From: Pholis gunnellus
Lineage: Eukaryota > Chordata > Actinopteri > Perciformes > Pholidae
NCBI GenBank assembly: GCA_910591455.2
Contig: OU342805.1
Span: 27,553,769 to 27,617,768 of the forward strand
Reading direction: 5' to 3'
DNA length: 64,000 nucleotides
The notes beneath the pieces were generated by a model, which had not been told where the DNA came from, did not search any database, and worked only from the letters and a program-made list of their open reading frames with translations. Positions 35,126 to 47,789 of this stretch are shown in pieces (position 1 is the first letter of the stretch; each line of letters begins with the position of its first letter). A program made the position numbers and the translations under genes.

Positions 35126-35531
35126 TTAAAGGAATAGTTCACCCAAAAAAACGATATGAATTGTATATAGTATTCACCTCCACGTGATCTGTGTGACTGC
35201 AAAATAGGTTTTCTATCGAATGGTGTGAAGGTGCAGGAGAATGAAAGCGGAAAAAAGCAGAAGAAAAAAGGATATGAAATGTCTTTTATACATTTATGGA
35301 CTCATAGAAATCCTAAAACAACTATTTTCCCTGAAGGAAAATATTTCTGGATAACCAGAATATTCTTTGTTTTGGAGTTCTTTCGGCTGTTTTACAACCT
35401 TTTTTTCTGTCTTTCATTCGCTCGCCATAAAAGTCTGTTTGCGGTGATATATTTTCAGTTTCCAGGTGCTCTGCTCTCCATTTAAACCCTAAATACATTT
35501 TTTATTGCTTTTGGGTGAACCCTTCCTTTAA
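35126..35531. mobile_element. MITE with ttaaagga...gttcaccc termini
   Basis: The left end ttaaaggaatagttcaccca (35126-35145) and the right end, its inverse with two changes, bound 406 bp. Both ends begin with TTAA, compatible with a piggyBac-type TTAA target. The termini match a fish MITE type I recognise. The 86-codon frame inside (35225-35485) is not a gene. Confidence 0.78.
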
Positions 35532-36068
35532 CACAAGCATTAGAGCGTCACAACACCGGGACCATTTTGCTCTCTTTTCTTTTTAACTGAAAGCAGCTTT
35601 TCCCTCAGACACGGACTGTCAGCGTGAATATCTTCATCAGAACTGGTGTTGTCCATGTTTTCTTGTTTTCTTTGTCGGACCGCTCTGTGTTTCTTTCGCC
35701 CTCACTGGGGGTCTCATGGGAGTCTGCAGCCGGTGTGACAAAGTGTTTATGACATCCTGCTGCCGCATGCTCTTCCTGTAAAACTGTCAGTGCTGCTGTG
35801 TGAAGCCTTTAACCCCCCGACCTGTCTGCATCACTCCGTCGTCGTCTTCTTCATCACTCCATCCGAAGCTCAGTGATACCGTCTGCAAAGATACCGTACT
35901 TTTCATGCTTTATCTCTTCCATCTATCCTCTTTTTTTTCCTGCACCTCCATTTTTTTCCTTCCTCCTTCCTCCTCTGTTCCCTTCCTTCCGTCCTTGCTT
36001 AGTTTCTCTCTCCCTCTCTTTTCCAGAGAAGTGTCCTGGCTTGCAGCTGTTCCGTGCGCGTCCTACCC

Positions 36069-36073
<5 letters not shown>
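35532..36073. other. no gene seen; pyrimidine-rich patch
   Basis: 35925-36030 is almost all C and T on this strand. No exon recognised. Confidence 0.4.
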
Positions 36074-36130
<57 letters not shown>

Positions 36131-36265
36131 GAGCATGCACTGTAACTTGATCTTGCAGCCTGGAGAAACGGTTTTAAAAACCCTCACGTGTATCAGTGCA
36201 GTGTGTCACAGGAACTGCCATATATGGCAGAAAGAAGATCAGGCATCCGTTAAAGTGTGTGTGTG

Positions 36266-36315
<50 letters not shown>
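36074..36315. repeat. two (GT)n microsatellites
   Basis: 36074-36131 and 36255-36315; the second has a gctttt interruption. Confidence 0.93.
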
Positions 36316-36317
<2 letters not shown>

Positions 36318-36989
36318 AGGCTGGCAGACACACAGATACTGAAGGACTTTCCATTCAACGGTCATGAAGATGATCCCCAGCTCCTCCAGGATTTTAAACT
36401 AATTTGACTCATAATCATCAACTCTGGAAAATCAACGTTTTTACCAGCCTGCGTTTAATCTCTAATTCATTTATTGTTCTTTGTTCTTTGTTGAAACACT
36501 GAACACTGAAGCTTTGTTCTCTCTGAAACATGATGGGGGTGTTTTCAGTCCATTTTAATGTCAGATATCTACTTATACACTTAAGCGTAACATTTTAACA
36601 TGTGGTCATTTTGACAAAGGTTATAGAAGGGGACTTGTAGTGTTACATAAAACTCACAAAACAACATTTTTAAATTTCATTTTGTTCGGTCTGAGCCGCA
36701 TGAGACGGACTGATGCGATGCCTCCAGTGTGAAGTTCACTGGATGACACTGAATTCAGTCTTCACTGGGACTCAAACATTCATCTCAGACATTCAAATTG
36801 TCATTTTCGTGTGAGCTTCAACAAAGCACGTTACTGATTGAATCTCTTGGCCTTTTCTGTTCCACGTGTACGACAAAGGCGCATGTAACGGCCCCGTAGC
36901 TCTTATGAAGCTTTTACTTTTTTTTTTAATTTTTAAATATGGCATCTTTAGATGTTCATTACTGGAGCGCGTATGACAGAGAAACACTC
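36316..36989. other. no gene seen
   Basis: No recognised feature. Confidence 0.4.
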
Positions 36990-37551
36990 ATCAACGCCGG
37001 AAGAGGAAGCGTGAGGATTTGATAAAGTGCAGTAGACCGTGAGACGATCGCCAGAAGGACCGAACGCCAAACGAAAGCTGAGTCCCCCGGCCCGGGAGGA
37101 GAGGCAGGATGGATGCTAAGCTAACACAGCTAGGACACACGGTTACTCCACCACCCGGTCTCGCAGGAACATAAGACGGATGAAATAAGTGTTCGGGCAA
37201 CGTGAGGTCGGTTGCCACATCTTTGCAGAGACCTGCCTCCATCGTGGCATCGCAGATCAAGCTGCACTTTATAAGTGGAGCGCGGGACTCATTGTTTACA
37301 TCAATGATGCACAAACATTGTCGAAGTTGTTGGACAATGTTTCCGTGATGTTAAATATTTGTTAAGTTAGTGGCCGTATTATCTGCCAGATAATTTACCA
37401 GTGTTTTTTGTTGCTGCTGTTTATATTCCTCCTGATGCAAATTTTTAAAAAAAAGTTTTTGTTTTGTTTTGTCAGCTTTCTCTTTGTGCAACTAACTGCA
37501 TTTCGTTGTGCAACCCTGTATTGCAAAATGACAATAAATGATCCTTGAATC
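36990..37551 (+). mobile_element. internally deleted jockey-type LINE (endonuclease piece plus 3' tail)
   Basis: 37371-37442 encodes YYLPDNLPVFFVAAVYIPPD. This resembles the YYLPREF...AVYIPPxAN segment of apurinic endonucleases in fish CR1/L2/Rex1-type LINEs. About 80 bp upstream, in another frame, 37285-37315 reads GLIVYINDAQT, like the GGGxxxYVNxxWCTN stretch preceding it. Only about 50 bp later comes a LINE-like 3' tail, gcatttcgttgtgcaa...aatgacaataaa (37498-37538). The reverse transcriptase is therefore absent and the piece is a dead, internally deleted copy. The clade assignment is tentative. Confidence 0.62.
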
Positions 37552-39445
37552 CAAGTGTCTGTTTGCAGAGCCTCCTTGCATTTTGGCACCGCTCTGCGAT
37601 AGTCAAAAAACCTCAGAATCAGTGGCTCCCTGTTTGAGACGCTTGGCCTAAAAGGGCTGGTTCCAGGTGGGGCCGGGGGAGAACGGGAACTCCTCCCTCT
37701 GTACAGATGTCTCCATCCATGACCAGCCGGCTCACGTCCACACCTCTAAGATCGCACAATGAAGTGGTCCATGAACTCTTTCTGCGACTCTAAATCTCCT
37801 TTTAACAACAGCATAATCTGATTTGACTGCGTCGTAAAGACCGGCCCCCGTGGCAGAAAGCCGTAGCTCGCCACTGTAGACGCCCTGTAATCACCGGCCG
37901 CCTCCCTCTGTCGCTCCAACGGTCTCACCCAGCTGAGAAAACCCAGTTGTCAGTGAAGGGAGCGGGGTGATCAACATTGACATCCCAGCTGGAAACATCC
38001 CCATGCCGAGTTTTAAAAAAAGGGTCCTCGCATCCGAACCACATGTCTATTACTTTATGTTCGGTCCTCGTGGAGTTGGACCGCTACCATGACAGAGGAA
38101 GCTAAGCTGAAACATTCCAGTGTGGATAAAGAAAAGAAACCCAAGATATTCACATACCGAGCTGAAAGTCTTTTACCAAAACCGTTAAACCCCTGAAAGG
38201 TGTTTACTTTTACTTCAAAAGAATACATGTCCAATAAAATGTGCCCAATGCTGGAGTTTTGCTTTATTGGGGGAGGCGGGAAGTCAAAAAGTAAGAAATG
38301 CGACCTCTGTGCGTTTAGTCAGGGGAAAAACCAGACGTCTGCAAATAATCCCGCGAGTCACATTTACTTAAAAGTCACTTCAAAGGTGCGCGTGATTTAC
38401 AAATTCACAAATGTGTTTCTCGTTTCAATGTGAAGTCCAGTAGATCAAAGTTGACCAATAGTGCCGTCTCGAAGAATCCAGTGTGGGAAAATGGAGAGGT
38501 GAAGAATTCTAGGCATGTCGACACCCTGTTTCTCGGATGTAATAACGGAAAAAATTGAAAAGTTGGAAGTCATGAAGACAAGAGAGATGTATTTGTTCTG
38601 GTCAACGCGGTACTCTTCTATTAATTAGACTCTTTACTTGTTGCTGCTTCTGTAACATTTCTATACAACTTGTTAGTTATATGAGAACCTTTTAAAGGTA
38701 AAATGATCACCTGATGAAACAAGTACAATTGCATGAAACACTTAAATACAAACGATCATATTTTCATATTTTGGTGACACAAACTATTCCAGAAACTGCC
38801 AGAAATATGGAATTATACTCACATTTGTAAAACAAAACCCCTTCTTTCTAATTTGCAGGACCTCTTCCCCTTCTAGTGTAAATACTCTTAACTTTTTATT
38901 GATTTATTGATTTCTTCGTGTGGGCCGAAGGCCGAAAACGTGACAGAATCCACTGGTGCTGTTTGAGGTTCTTAGCGTTACGGTACTTCACAAGTACTGC
39001 TGAGCATAAAGTTGTGCAACGTCTCAGATAATGAATCGAGCGCATTCCTCACATGAAAGCACTAATAAAGCTGTTCAGTAAATCCTGAGGAGATTAACTG
39101 AGATGCAGGTTCCTGCCTGTTAAAACAGACGGAGAAGCACAGAGTTTATGTGCAAACGGTGCATTTGTTCACGTCACAGAGGGAGAAATTGGGAGACAGT
39201 TAAGTGAGGTGGAAAGAGACAGCAACAGGTGGAAAGAAAAAAAGGACACAAGAATATGAGAAGATGAGATGAGGATGTTTTGTAGATGTGTCATTGAATG
39301 TTTGAGTTATGACATGTTTATAATTGTGTGTGTGGGAGAAGGTTGTGAAATTGATTCCTGATCCCAGAGGATCGTGGGATACGTCCACGCCCGTGTGCTC
39401 CATTCCTGACTGACACCTTTAGAACAGATCTACTCCCCCGAGGAG

Positions 39446-39448
<3 letters not shown>
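37552..39448. other. no gene seen
   Basis: A somewhat GC-rich stretch (37640-37960) carries a short minus-strand frame without a recognisable domain. The rest is AT-rich. Confidence 0.35.
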
Positions 39449-39520
<72 letters not shown>

Positions 39521-39622
39521 CAAATTGTTACCTGCTCCCACCAAGCTCCCAATCATAAATACTTAAGTGATTAATCCGTGTGCCATACTGAACTCCCAAC
39601 ATACACACACACACACACACAC
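39449..39622. repeat. two (CA)n microsatellites
   Basis: 39449-39514 (about 33 units) and 39603-39622. Confidence 0.94.
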
Positions 39623-39770
39623 AATTCAACACAATTATGCATATAATTCCTCGCTGACATATTTCTGTTAAACTGATTTACAATCCTTCCCAAGAAGTCA
39701 CATAATCTATAAATCTATAGTCTAATCTTTGGTGACGCTTGCAAATGTTGTAGAACCAGAACGTCGTCTT

Positions 39771-39912
39771 AGGGACTATAGTCGAATGTTGAAGGGACTA
39801 GTCAGGAGTGTGAGGAACTAGTCAAAATATAAGGGACTAGTTAAATGTTTGAAGGATTAGTTAAATGTTAGAGGGACTAGTTGATTGTATGGGGGACTAG
39901 TCAAATGTGTAA
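39771..39912. repeat. 20-bp minisatellite with ACTAGT core
   Basis: About seven diverged units of 19-22 bp, each of the form agggactagtnaaatgtnng. Most centre on the palindrome ACTAGT. Confidence 0.85.
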
Positions 39913-40032
39913 AAATGATTTGCTGTTACTTTGTTTCTACCAAAGTTGATTTATTGAGAATGAAATTTGATGTTTTATCCAAAAAAGGTCAGTGATGGGA
40001 GCTGACATTTTGCAAGAACTTTTGAGGATTTG

Positions 40033-40034
<2 letters not shown>

Positions 40035-40085
<51 letters not shown>
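40035..40085. repeat. (TC)n microsatellite
   Basis: About 25 TC units. A short GT tract follows at 40269-40298. Confidence 0.95.
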
Positions 40086-40089
<4 letters not shown>

Positions 40090-40266
40090 ACCAGAGGAGC
40101 TGACTGTGTGATTCACTCCTCTGCTGAAATACTTTCCCATGCTGAACAATGGAAGAGGTATCGCTCTGTCAGTGAATCACACACAAAGAGGTCACAGACG
40201 TACGTATGATTCTTTCATTTTAATGTTCCTCATTTTGAAAAACATTTCACCAAAAAAAAGAAAAGT

Positions 40267-40298
<32 letters not shown>

Positions 40299-40305
<7 letters not shown>

Positions 40306-41088
40306 TACTGTTGCAACAGCTGGTTAAGAGAAAGAGAGATACAAAGAGTTTTCCTAATCAAAGGAGTGTAAAGCAGCAACAGAATGTATCTACAACTTCT
40401 GTCCGTGAAGAAAAAGTCACTTTTTTAACGTTACTCTTTAACAACAAGTGGTTTCAGTTCACTGATGACAACGGATTCTATAGTCATTAGTCCACAACTC
40501 AGTTTCAAGCTCAATCATTCTGACAGCATTTCTCAGAAGCCGGTGGAGCCTTTAGTCTGGTCATAAATTATTGAACATCACAACTGTGGAGGAAGCGCCA
40601 CCATTACCGGTCTGACTTACTCCTGATGGCTGCAAGGCTGCAGGTTTCTAGTGAAAGAACAAAGATCACGCCAATACAAAATGTTTATTGTTATATAACT
40701 TCAGAAGTTAAAATACATATCTACAGATTTTAAGTATAACACATTTTGCTTCAGGCATTGCTTTCTCAATAACTACACAGCTCACTGATTATTAATTGGT
40801 CACTAAACTATCTGCACCGTAATGACAGAAAACTCAACATTTGGGGCATTTACTTCTAAAAGTTTGACTTAACTAAATTTTAACTTGACTTAAAACTTCT
40901 GTCAACTAAACATCTTTTGTTCGGATAACTTTACTTTTCCAACTGCTCAACCTTTTCCAATTGTTTTAATCTAAATGCAATGCATGATGGGAAATATTGG
41001 CTTATAAAATGACACGGTTTCTGTCCCTCTTTTTTAAGTCCAGTGAATGATCAGTTGGACGTTCAGTCAATCAATCATTTTGAAGGAA
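40299..41088. other. no gene seen
   Basis: AT-rich with no recognised feature. Confidence 0.4.
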
Positions 41089-41301
41089 CAGTGTGTCGGA
41101 TTTAGTGGCATCTAGTGGCGAGGTTGCAGATTGCATCTAACTGATTAACCCTCCGCTGTCCAGAGCGCGTTTGGTTTGTCCGTTCTGGGCAACTGTAGAA
41201 ACAACAATTCTTATTTTCAAGGGATTATACACTATTAAAAACATAGTTATGAATATTATTCCCCATTTTCTCTAATAAATCACCCCGAATCCTACACACT
41301 G
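41089..41301. mobile_element. short MITE with cagtgtgt(a/c)ggatt termini
   Basis: The left end cagtgtgtcggatt (41089-41102) and right end aatcctacacactg (41288-41301) are inverse with one mismatch in 14. The interior has the landmarks catctagtggcgaggttgca and aaccctccgctgtcc known from a widespread fish repeat. The fragment at 5792-5885 is the same family. No clear target duplication was seen. Confidence 0.8.
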
Positions 41302-42304
41302 ATCAAGACTTGAACTGATGAGTATGACTTATGAAATGGTTCTGAAAGTGATAACTGTAAGAGTCGAACTGATGGAGTTTCATTTTGGTCAATAAAGTAT
41401 TTAGGCCAAAAAATGAACAAAAATGAAGTTTTACAGTGCCGTGGACACACACACACACACCACATTTCTTTAAAGTAAATTATCACACGCGGTAATATTT
41501 TCTTATTATTCACTTTCCATTTTATTGCTGCTTTTCCGTGCAATATCAAAAAACAACAACATTGAATAGACATATAGGTTAAGGACTTACTTACTTATAT
41601 AAAACCCAAACTGATGACCCTTATTAAAACGGATCATCTGCAAATATTCAAATCAAATTCATTGTTCTCTCTCATTGATCTCTCCCAAATATACAATTCC
41701 AACTAAAATGCATCCCTGTGGTGCCTCGTCTACAAAGCTCAAGGAAAAGACATTTATTGTATTATCACTGTGCTTTCAATCAGATGCTTTAAATTAAAGC
41801 TGCTAAAAGGTTTTAAGGACAAAAGTCTCAAGGTTTTCATGCAGCCTGAGAGGAGGGTGTGCCTGAGAGGCTGAACTACCATTTTGATTGTATTGTTTTG
41901 ATAATTTGACGTATCTTCAGCAGCACCAGGAAGCTGGTGTGTGTGAAAGGTGTTATTGATCTGAGCTGTGATAATAACAGCTGGTGAACTGAAGAAACAA
42001 AAAAAAACCTTCCAGATCAAAAGCAAAACATTTGAATTTGAATACACAAATGCAGGTGTTGCAGAAGTTTTGGCAACAGTGTAAAGCAGTTTACAGTTTC
42101 TTAACTCAACACACACACACATAAGGAAGGCGAGTCCCCACAAAGTGACTGTGTAAACATATTCATGCCCTCACAAGACGGGTAAAACACGCCCACACAG
42201 ACACACACTTACACCCTCCCCTGATCCGTGTGTATAAGATGTAGAGATGAAAACGTGCCAAAACAAATACACCCACAGACCGATTCCCATGGGGATTCTG
42301 CGTT
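41302..42304. other. no gene seen
   Basis: A 129-residue minus frame at 41754-42143 has no domain and AT-biased composition. It was not called. Confidence 0.4.
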
Positions 42305-42425
42305 GGACTGTGTGCGTGTGTGTTTGGGCGTTTGTGTGTGTGTGTTTGTGCCTTTGTGTGTGTGTGTTTGTGCCTTTGTGTGTGTTTGGGCTTGTGTGTG
42401 TGTGTTTGTGTGGTTGGGCGTGTGT
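42305..42425. repeat. GT-rich minisatellite with tttgtgcct units
   Basis: Alternating runs of (GT)n with tttgggcgtt and tttgtgccttt spacers. Confidence 0.88.
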
Positions 42426-43119
42426 CGGCTCTGAGCACTGTACAGTACAGTGAAAAAAAGAGGAACATTTATAAAAGCTTTTACATGTTGACGGATGGAT
42501 TTATTGATGGTTAATAAATATTTTACTGATGCAATCAGACATAATTAATACGCCCTAAATTTGAATAACGTTTGTGTTGTCAGGTTGTTAAAAATTCCTT
42601 TGGCTGCTGTTGACCCCCCTCCGGTGCTAACCCTCTTAAGAGGGAGTCTGACCTTCTGGTAAAGAGCTGCAGGATATCCAAGCAGAGATCCTTTTGATTT
42701 AAGTGGCCGATCAATATTTTTATATATTGATTACACGACCGCTTGCACGTGAAAGGGTCGCAGAGAATTATCAACGACTGTAGTTCCCCTCCGCTCCACG
42801 GCTCTTTAGCCACATTCAGCGCTTTATTTTGATTTGTTTTACTTTAGTTTTGTTGGAGTCTCGCAGTTTTTATGAGCGTTGTTTCTCTGATAAACTCATT
42901 GAACACAACCTGCAGAACAAGACACACAACGTTAACGAGTAGCCGGTGAAGAAAGAGGAGCATCCAGCAGCTAACGAGCCTGAAGAGTTTCCTCAGGAGC
43001 TGGTGGAGACCAAAAACAGCTAAAAGGAGGGTAAACATACGATGTACATTGATCAGACGGACACAAACACGACACTGACTGAATGCTGCTGTTGCTACGA
43101 CGTAACTGATGGATATCCT
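42426..43119. other. no gene seen
   Basis: No recognised feature. Confidence 0.4.
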
Positions 43120-43385
43120 AATTTAACGGTTCATAAGATACGTTACGAAAAGTTTCTCCTAATTTTTTAAGTGTTTTCCTACAAAAGCCAGCAACACGTC
43201 AATTTCCATTCGTTACGCACATACTGTCTTTTAAAAATAAACTTCTGTCTTCAGATAACAAAACTACTTAAGTTAAGGAAAAGATCGTTGTTTGGGTTAA
43301 AATAACTACGGAAGTGCTGTAACTGAAAAATCAACGGACAGCGGCCCCCCCTGGGTGAAAGATCGCTGTTTGTTGGATTAACCAC
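43120..43385 (+). repeat. dispersed repeat family R2, copy
   Basis: Landmarks in order: ggttcataagatacgttacg, aaaaataaacttctgtcttc, aataactacggaagtgctgt and tgaaagatcgctgtttgttg. It matches 55828-56165 on the same strand and 47790-48190 on the opposite strand. Confidence 0.78.
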
Positions 43386-43847
43386 CGTAAATAATAATAA
43401 TAACAATAATAATTCTAATAAAATCTTCTTCGTCTCAGTCTACTTACAGCACCAGTGCATTCATGCACAGAATTACCTCAGATGGTAAATATACTGTACA
43501 CTTTGGTAAATGACAGGCGGATAATACCAACCTATATGAAGAGTGGGAGCGCCTTCGCTCCCTCTCACCCGAGTAGACGAATGACTGAACGCAGTAGACA
43601 CACGGCTTACAGAAATACATCTCGCTGTGTTTTTGTTGAGTTAATCTTTGTTTACACTGGGAACATTTGCTGACAGAAGATGTTCTTTTCTCATGCTCCT
43701 CCCTGCTTTACATTACATATCTCACTGTAAAGACTAAGACAGTGTGCTTTGTGCACATCAGCACAGCAAACCCCACACTACTGTTTACCACCAGGCGGCA
43801 AACTCCGAGTCTGAAAGGTGAAGCCAATGTTGAAGCCTTCAACTGGC

Positions 43848-44112
43848 ATTCTCTCTAATGTCCACCAGGGGGCGACTCCTCTGGTTGTATAGAAGTCTAT
43901 GAGAAAATGACTCTACTTCTCTCTTGATTTATTACCTCAGTAAACATTGTAAACATGAGTTTATGGTCTCAATCTCTAGTTTCAAGTCTTCTTCAATACA
44001 GCATGATGTTCATTTAGTAAATGATGGTCCATTTAGAGTCACACAGACCATAAAGCAGAGGATGCTTTAGGGCGGGGCTTACTGTGATTGACAGGTGGCT
44101 TATACAGTTTTA
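43848..44112 (+). repeat. dispersed repeat family R1, copy 2
   Basis: Nearly identical to 17291-17561, with only scattered substitutions over about 265 bp. Confidence 0.88.
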
Positions 44113-44714
44113 CATGTATACCACTTCTACATCACAATTTACATATACATTTATCCATTTGTCTATATATAAAAATATTATATATTTTGTACAATTTTAA
44201 TTTCTGCACTATTCTATGTCTTGTCTCTCATTTTGCTTGCTCTGTTTTGCTTTTATACTTTTTGGATTAGCTTTCAAAGCTACTTGGCAGGTGAACAAAA
44301 TTAGGAGAAAAGCAAAAACAGGTTTTCCATCAAAGAAAAGCCTTCAGCGTCGTTCTTTGCTCTTCTTTTAATATAAAGAAATACTCTCCTCTACGCCAAC
44401 CTCTTCAGGAGCCGCCATTGTTTTTAACGGAACAGTCTCTGTGTCGTCTCACACGGCTAAACCTCGCCGCTAGCAGCCAGTAGCTCCTCACAAGACGCTG
44501 ATTGGTCGGAGTCACGGTGGTTCAGACATGAATTAATTCACTTGAAGCCTGACGAGATGGATTTCCATGTGATATTTGATCCCAGCTCCCGCGCGAGGTA
44601 AAGTTCCTTCCAGGTCATTGATACGTTCAACGTTCCCATCAGGATGAAATGCAATAACTGTGTTGATCACCGACACTTTTCATCCAGCACCACGAATAAA
44701 CAAAAAGAAAAGAA
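44113..44714. other. no gene seen
   Basis: No exon recognised. An inverted CCAAT lies in gctgattggtcgga near 44499-44512. Confidence 0.4.
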
Positions 44715-44855
44715 AATGCTAGCATGCCAACATGCTACAGTGAGATGGTAAATGTTATACATTGTTACTGTGAGCATGTTAGCATGTTAGCTTGCCTAAC
44801 CTGTGACTAAGTAAAACCTCACAGAGCTTCTGGCATGACTGTCGACTCTGAGTCT
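44715..44855 (+). repeat. dispersed GTTAGCA-rich repeat, copy 2
   Basis: gctagcatgccaacatgcta, gagcatgttagcatgttagc and cctcacagagcttctggcat follow the order typical of this fish repeat. First copy at 14548-14745. Confidence 0.58.
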
Positions 44856-45244
44856 GTATTTCTTAAGATTGGAGAACAACAACAGTGCTGCGTGGTCATA
44901 CGAATGTTTAACATCTTCTTCTGCATGCATGAGGCAAGAAACTGTAAGCAACACCTTTAGACAAAAACAGAAACAAACTTGCAGACATGATAAAAATAAT
45001 AAAAGACCTGCAAACACATCACGTTGATACACATATAGAGACAGCTGGTGCACGAGCAGAAACGTACTTCCTGCTGCCTCTTTGTTCTGATGAGAGCGAC
45101 AGATTTTCTATTTTCCTAGAAGTACTACATCAACTCGGTCCACTTCCTCTCTGACAGGAAACTTCCCTGCAGCTATATTGCCGTATTGGGTGCGATGCAA
45201 AAAATAACATCACAGAGAGCACGCTGGAAAGACACAGCTGATGT

Positions 45245-45284
<40 letters not shown>

Positions 45285-46972
45285 TCGTTTGTGGAACCGC
45301 AGACCGCAAAAAACAGGTGAAGCTGCTCTGTTTCCACAACTTCCTGTCAGTCAAGCAACAAGAAACAAACAGGCCTTGACATCTTACAGAGAGAGAGAGA
45401 CAAAGAGAGAGAGAGCATGGCTGTTCTTTCTGCATCATCTAAGAAAAGAAAGAGAAGAGTAAAGAGAGAGAAAGACAAATTGTGGACGGGGTGAGAAAGT
45501 GGGAACAAAGGACAAAAGAAAAAAAGTGGAAGAAAGAGAAAGTGTGAGATGAAAGAGAGGCGTGGAGAATGAACAGGGGCCTCCAGTCTTCTTATACAGT
45601 CAGAGGAAGGAGGAAAGAGAGTATGGGAGAGGGAGAAAGGCTGCTTGAGGAATTCCATTCAGCCATTTTTAAGAAGCCGTGGGAATTTCTGGGAAAAGGC
45701 TCCTCTGGAGGGAGCAGTGGTTGAGGATAACACCAGCGGAGGAATGCTTTGAGGGTCATTTCAGCCAAATCATGGAAAAATGTTTTCACACTTACGCCCC
45801 AGTTCAGGTTTAGAGTCACGCTGTAGTTTTAACACTCGGACTTCTGCTGCCAGAAGGTTAGGATTTCATTGGTTGTGCTTAAAAACATTGAATGAAACAG
45901 CAACTGATCTTTTCAGAGACAATGATTTGTGGTTGACGATCATCAAACTGTTGGCAGTTCTTGGGGGACTGTCTTCTACGATGTCCTGTGATGGAGTTCA
46001 CATCTGCCGTGTGCCATATGGCGGTGCAAGAAGAGTAACAGGTTTTGCACAAACATCTCATCGAGTGCCTCGGTGTGCCTTAGAAAGTGTGCCAGGTGCC
46101 ACAATTAGAGCAAATCAAACATCATAGACACAGATCACATAGAGAAGTTCACAAGTAGAAAGGAAAGCTATTTTCTGCAGAAAGAATGTTAAAAATAAAG
46201 AACAAAAAAAGGTTTTCAATCCTCTTTAATCTTTAAATATGTTTGTGATGTATGAGCCCCTGAGCTCAAGAGGTTCCCTGTGGAGTTCATTTTCCAAAAT
46301 TTGAAGCACCTTTGGAGCAAAGTTTTTACGAGAGAGTTCTGTTTTGCATTTTATTTTTGCCGAAGAAGAGAACACATGGAGATGCAAAAGATGAGAACAG
46401 GCTTCAAAATGTTTTTCAAATTCAGCTCAGTGAATATTTTATGGGGCAGGAAACGTGTTTCGTGTTTGTTCCTTTATGACTATGTGCGGCTGAACAATCT
46501 GGTCACAGAGTGCATTTAGCAGCTGTTCTGGAGCTTTCAATCATATCACATGATCTTGATCTTCGTTTGCCCAGTTGTCATGAAATTGTAAAAAAAATTT
46601 CGGTGCACTTTAAGGACCTTTCATTGAAGTTGGCTTAGAAGGATACGATTGAAAAGTTCATTCTTGACCTTGACAACATCAGTTGAAAAAAATAATCCAT
46701 AATTTCAGTCCATTTAGTAGCTGTTCACGTCACACATTCAGGTTGTGACCTTTGTTTATACACTTGCAATAGCAAACAGACGACGTGACGTCATTAGGAA
46801 GACCTCGCATCCTCTTTAAAGCCCCGTTTCATCTCAGTTTAACTCATCTGACAGATTTGAAGACCTCCAATGTTCAAAGTGCTGCTCAACTCATCTCTTT
46901 CCCAGAGGTGTTGCATTACTGCAGGGGGTTTCTCAAAATTAGGGGTCAGGACCCGCAAATGGCTCACTGGTA
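44856..46972. other. no gene seen; GT and GA tracts
   Basis: A GT tract at 45249-45283 and a purine-rich GAGA zone at 45388-45630. The frames at 45780-46127 and 46280-46519 have no recognisable domains. Confidence 0.4.
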
Positions 46973-46976
46973 CCCC

Positions 46977-47026
<50 letters not shown>
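46973..47026. repeat. C21 homopolymer joined to (CA)n
   Basis: C21 at 46973-46993 passes directly into about 16 CA units. Confidence 0.95.
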
Positions 47027-47031
<5 letters not shown>

Positions 47032-47789
47032 CCAGCACGGGCCCCCAGCACCCTTCATACAGGCTTGATTTAATGAGCGGAGGGTCCCATATAGGAGAAA
47101 GGAAGATATTTCAAATCTGATATCCACAGCGTGAAAAATGAGTGTCTCCACGTGTGTCTCCACGTCTCAAAGAGTTGTCAAAATAACAGGAGGGGAGGGC
47201 GGAGAGTGGGAAAGAAAGAAAGAAAGAAACTAACAAAGGATGTGGGTTTTGATTTGAACTGTTTGTTCTTGATATAAAGGTGGAGCTCCCTCAACAACAG
47301 GAAATCAGTAAAAAATACCAAAGAATGTAATATTACAATTTTCAACCACATAGAAGACACAAAAAATAAGCACGAAAAAAAAAGTGTCTCAAAACTTTGT
47401 ACGGCAACATAATGACGACTACACTTTGATAATACAGCGATGCACTAACCAGTTGAACCCTAATGAATCAGCTCCTACACTGTATATATATATACACAGT
47501 GGTGTCAGATCTACCAAGCTGACACGCATCATGTGACACACTGAGCACAGACTGTACAACACACAGGAAGCTGGATTCAGTGTGCAGAAGCAAGGATATG
47601 CTGATCAATCGAGTCAAGTGTGACACAATTATTTATTTTGTACTGTTGAACGTGTGTGCCGAATTCAACCGCCGTCATGATCCATAGCTTTCCACGTGAA
47701 TGTGCGTCAACCTGCAGGGTGTTTGTGTTGCCTGGTTTCACGCAGCATTAGTAGCAATACATTATGAAAAATAATGCGCCGTAATTTGT
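47027..47789. other. no gene seen
   Basis: A short gaaa tract at 47213-47229. Nothing else recognised. Confidence 0.4.

Noticed and set aside
35225..35485. 86-residue plus-strand frame
   Set aside because: Entirely inside the MITE at 35126-35531.
39771..39912. Regularly spaced repeats resembling a CRISPR array
   Set aside because: The units are contiguous without unique spacers and the genome is a vertebrate one.
45780..46127. 115-residue plus-strand frame
   Set aside because: No recognisable domain; it could be a chance frame or a non-coding RNA exon, but nothing supports either.
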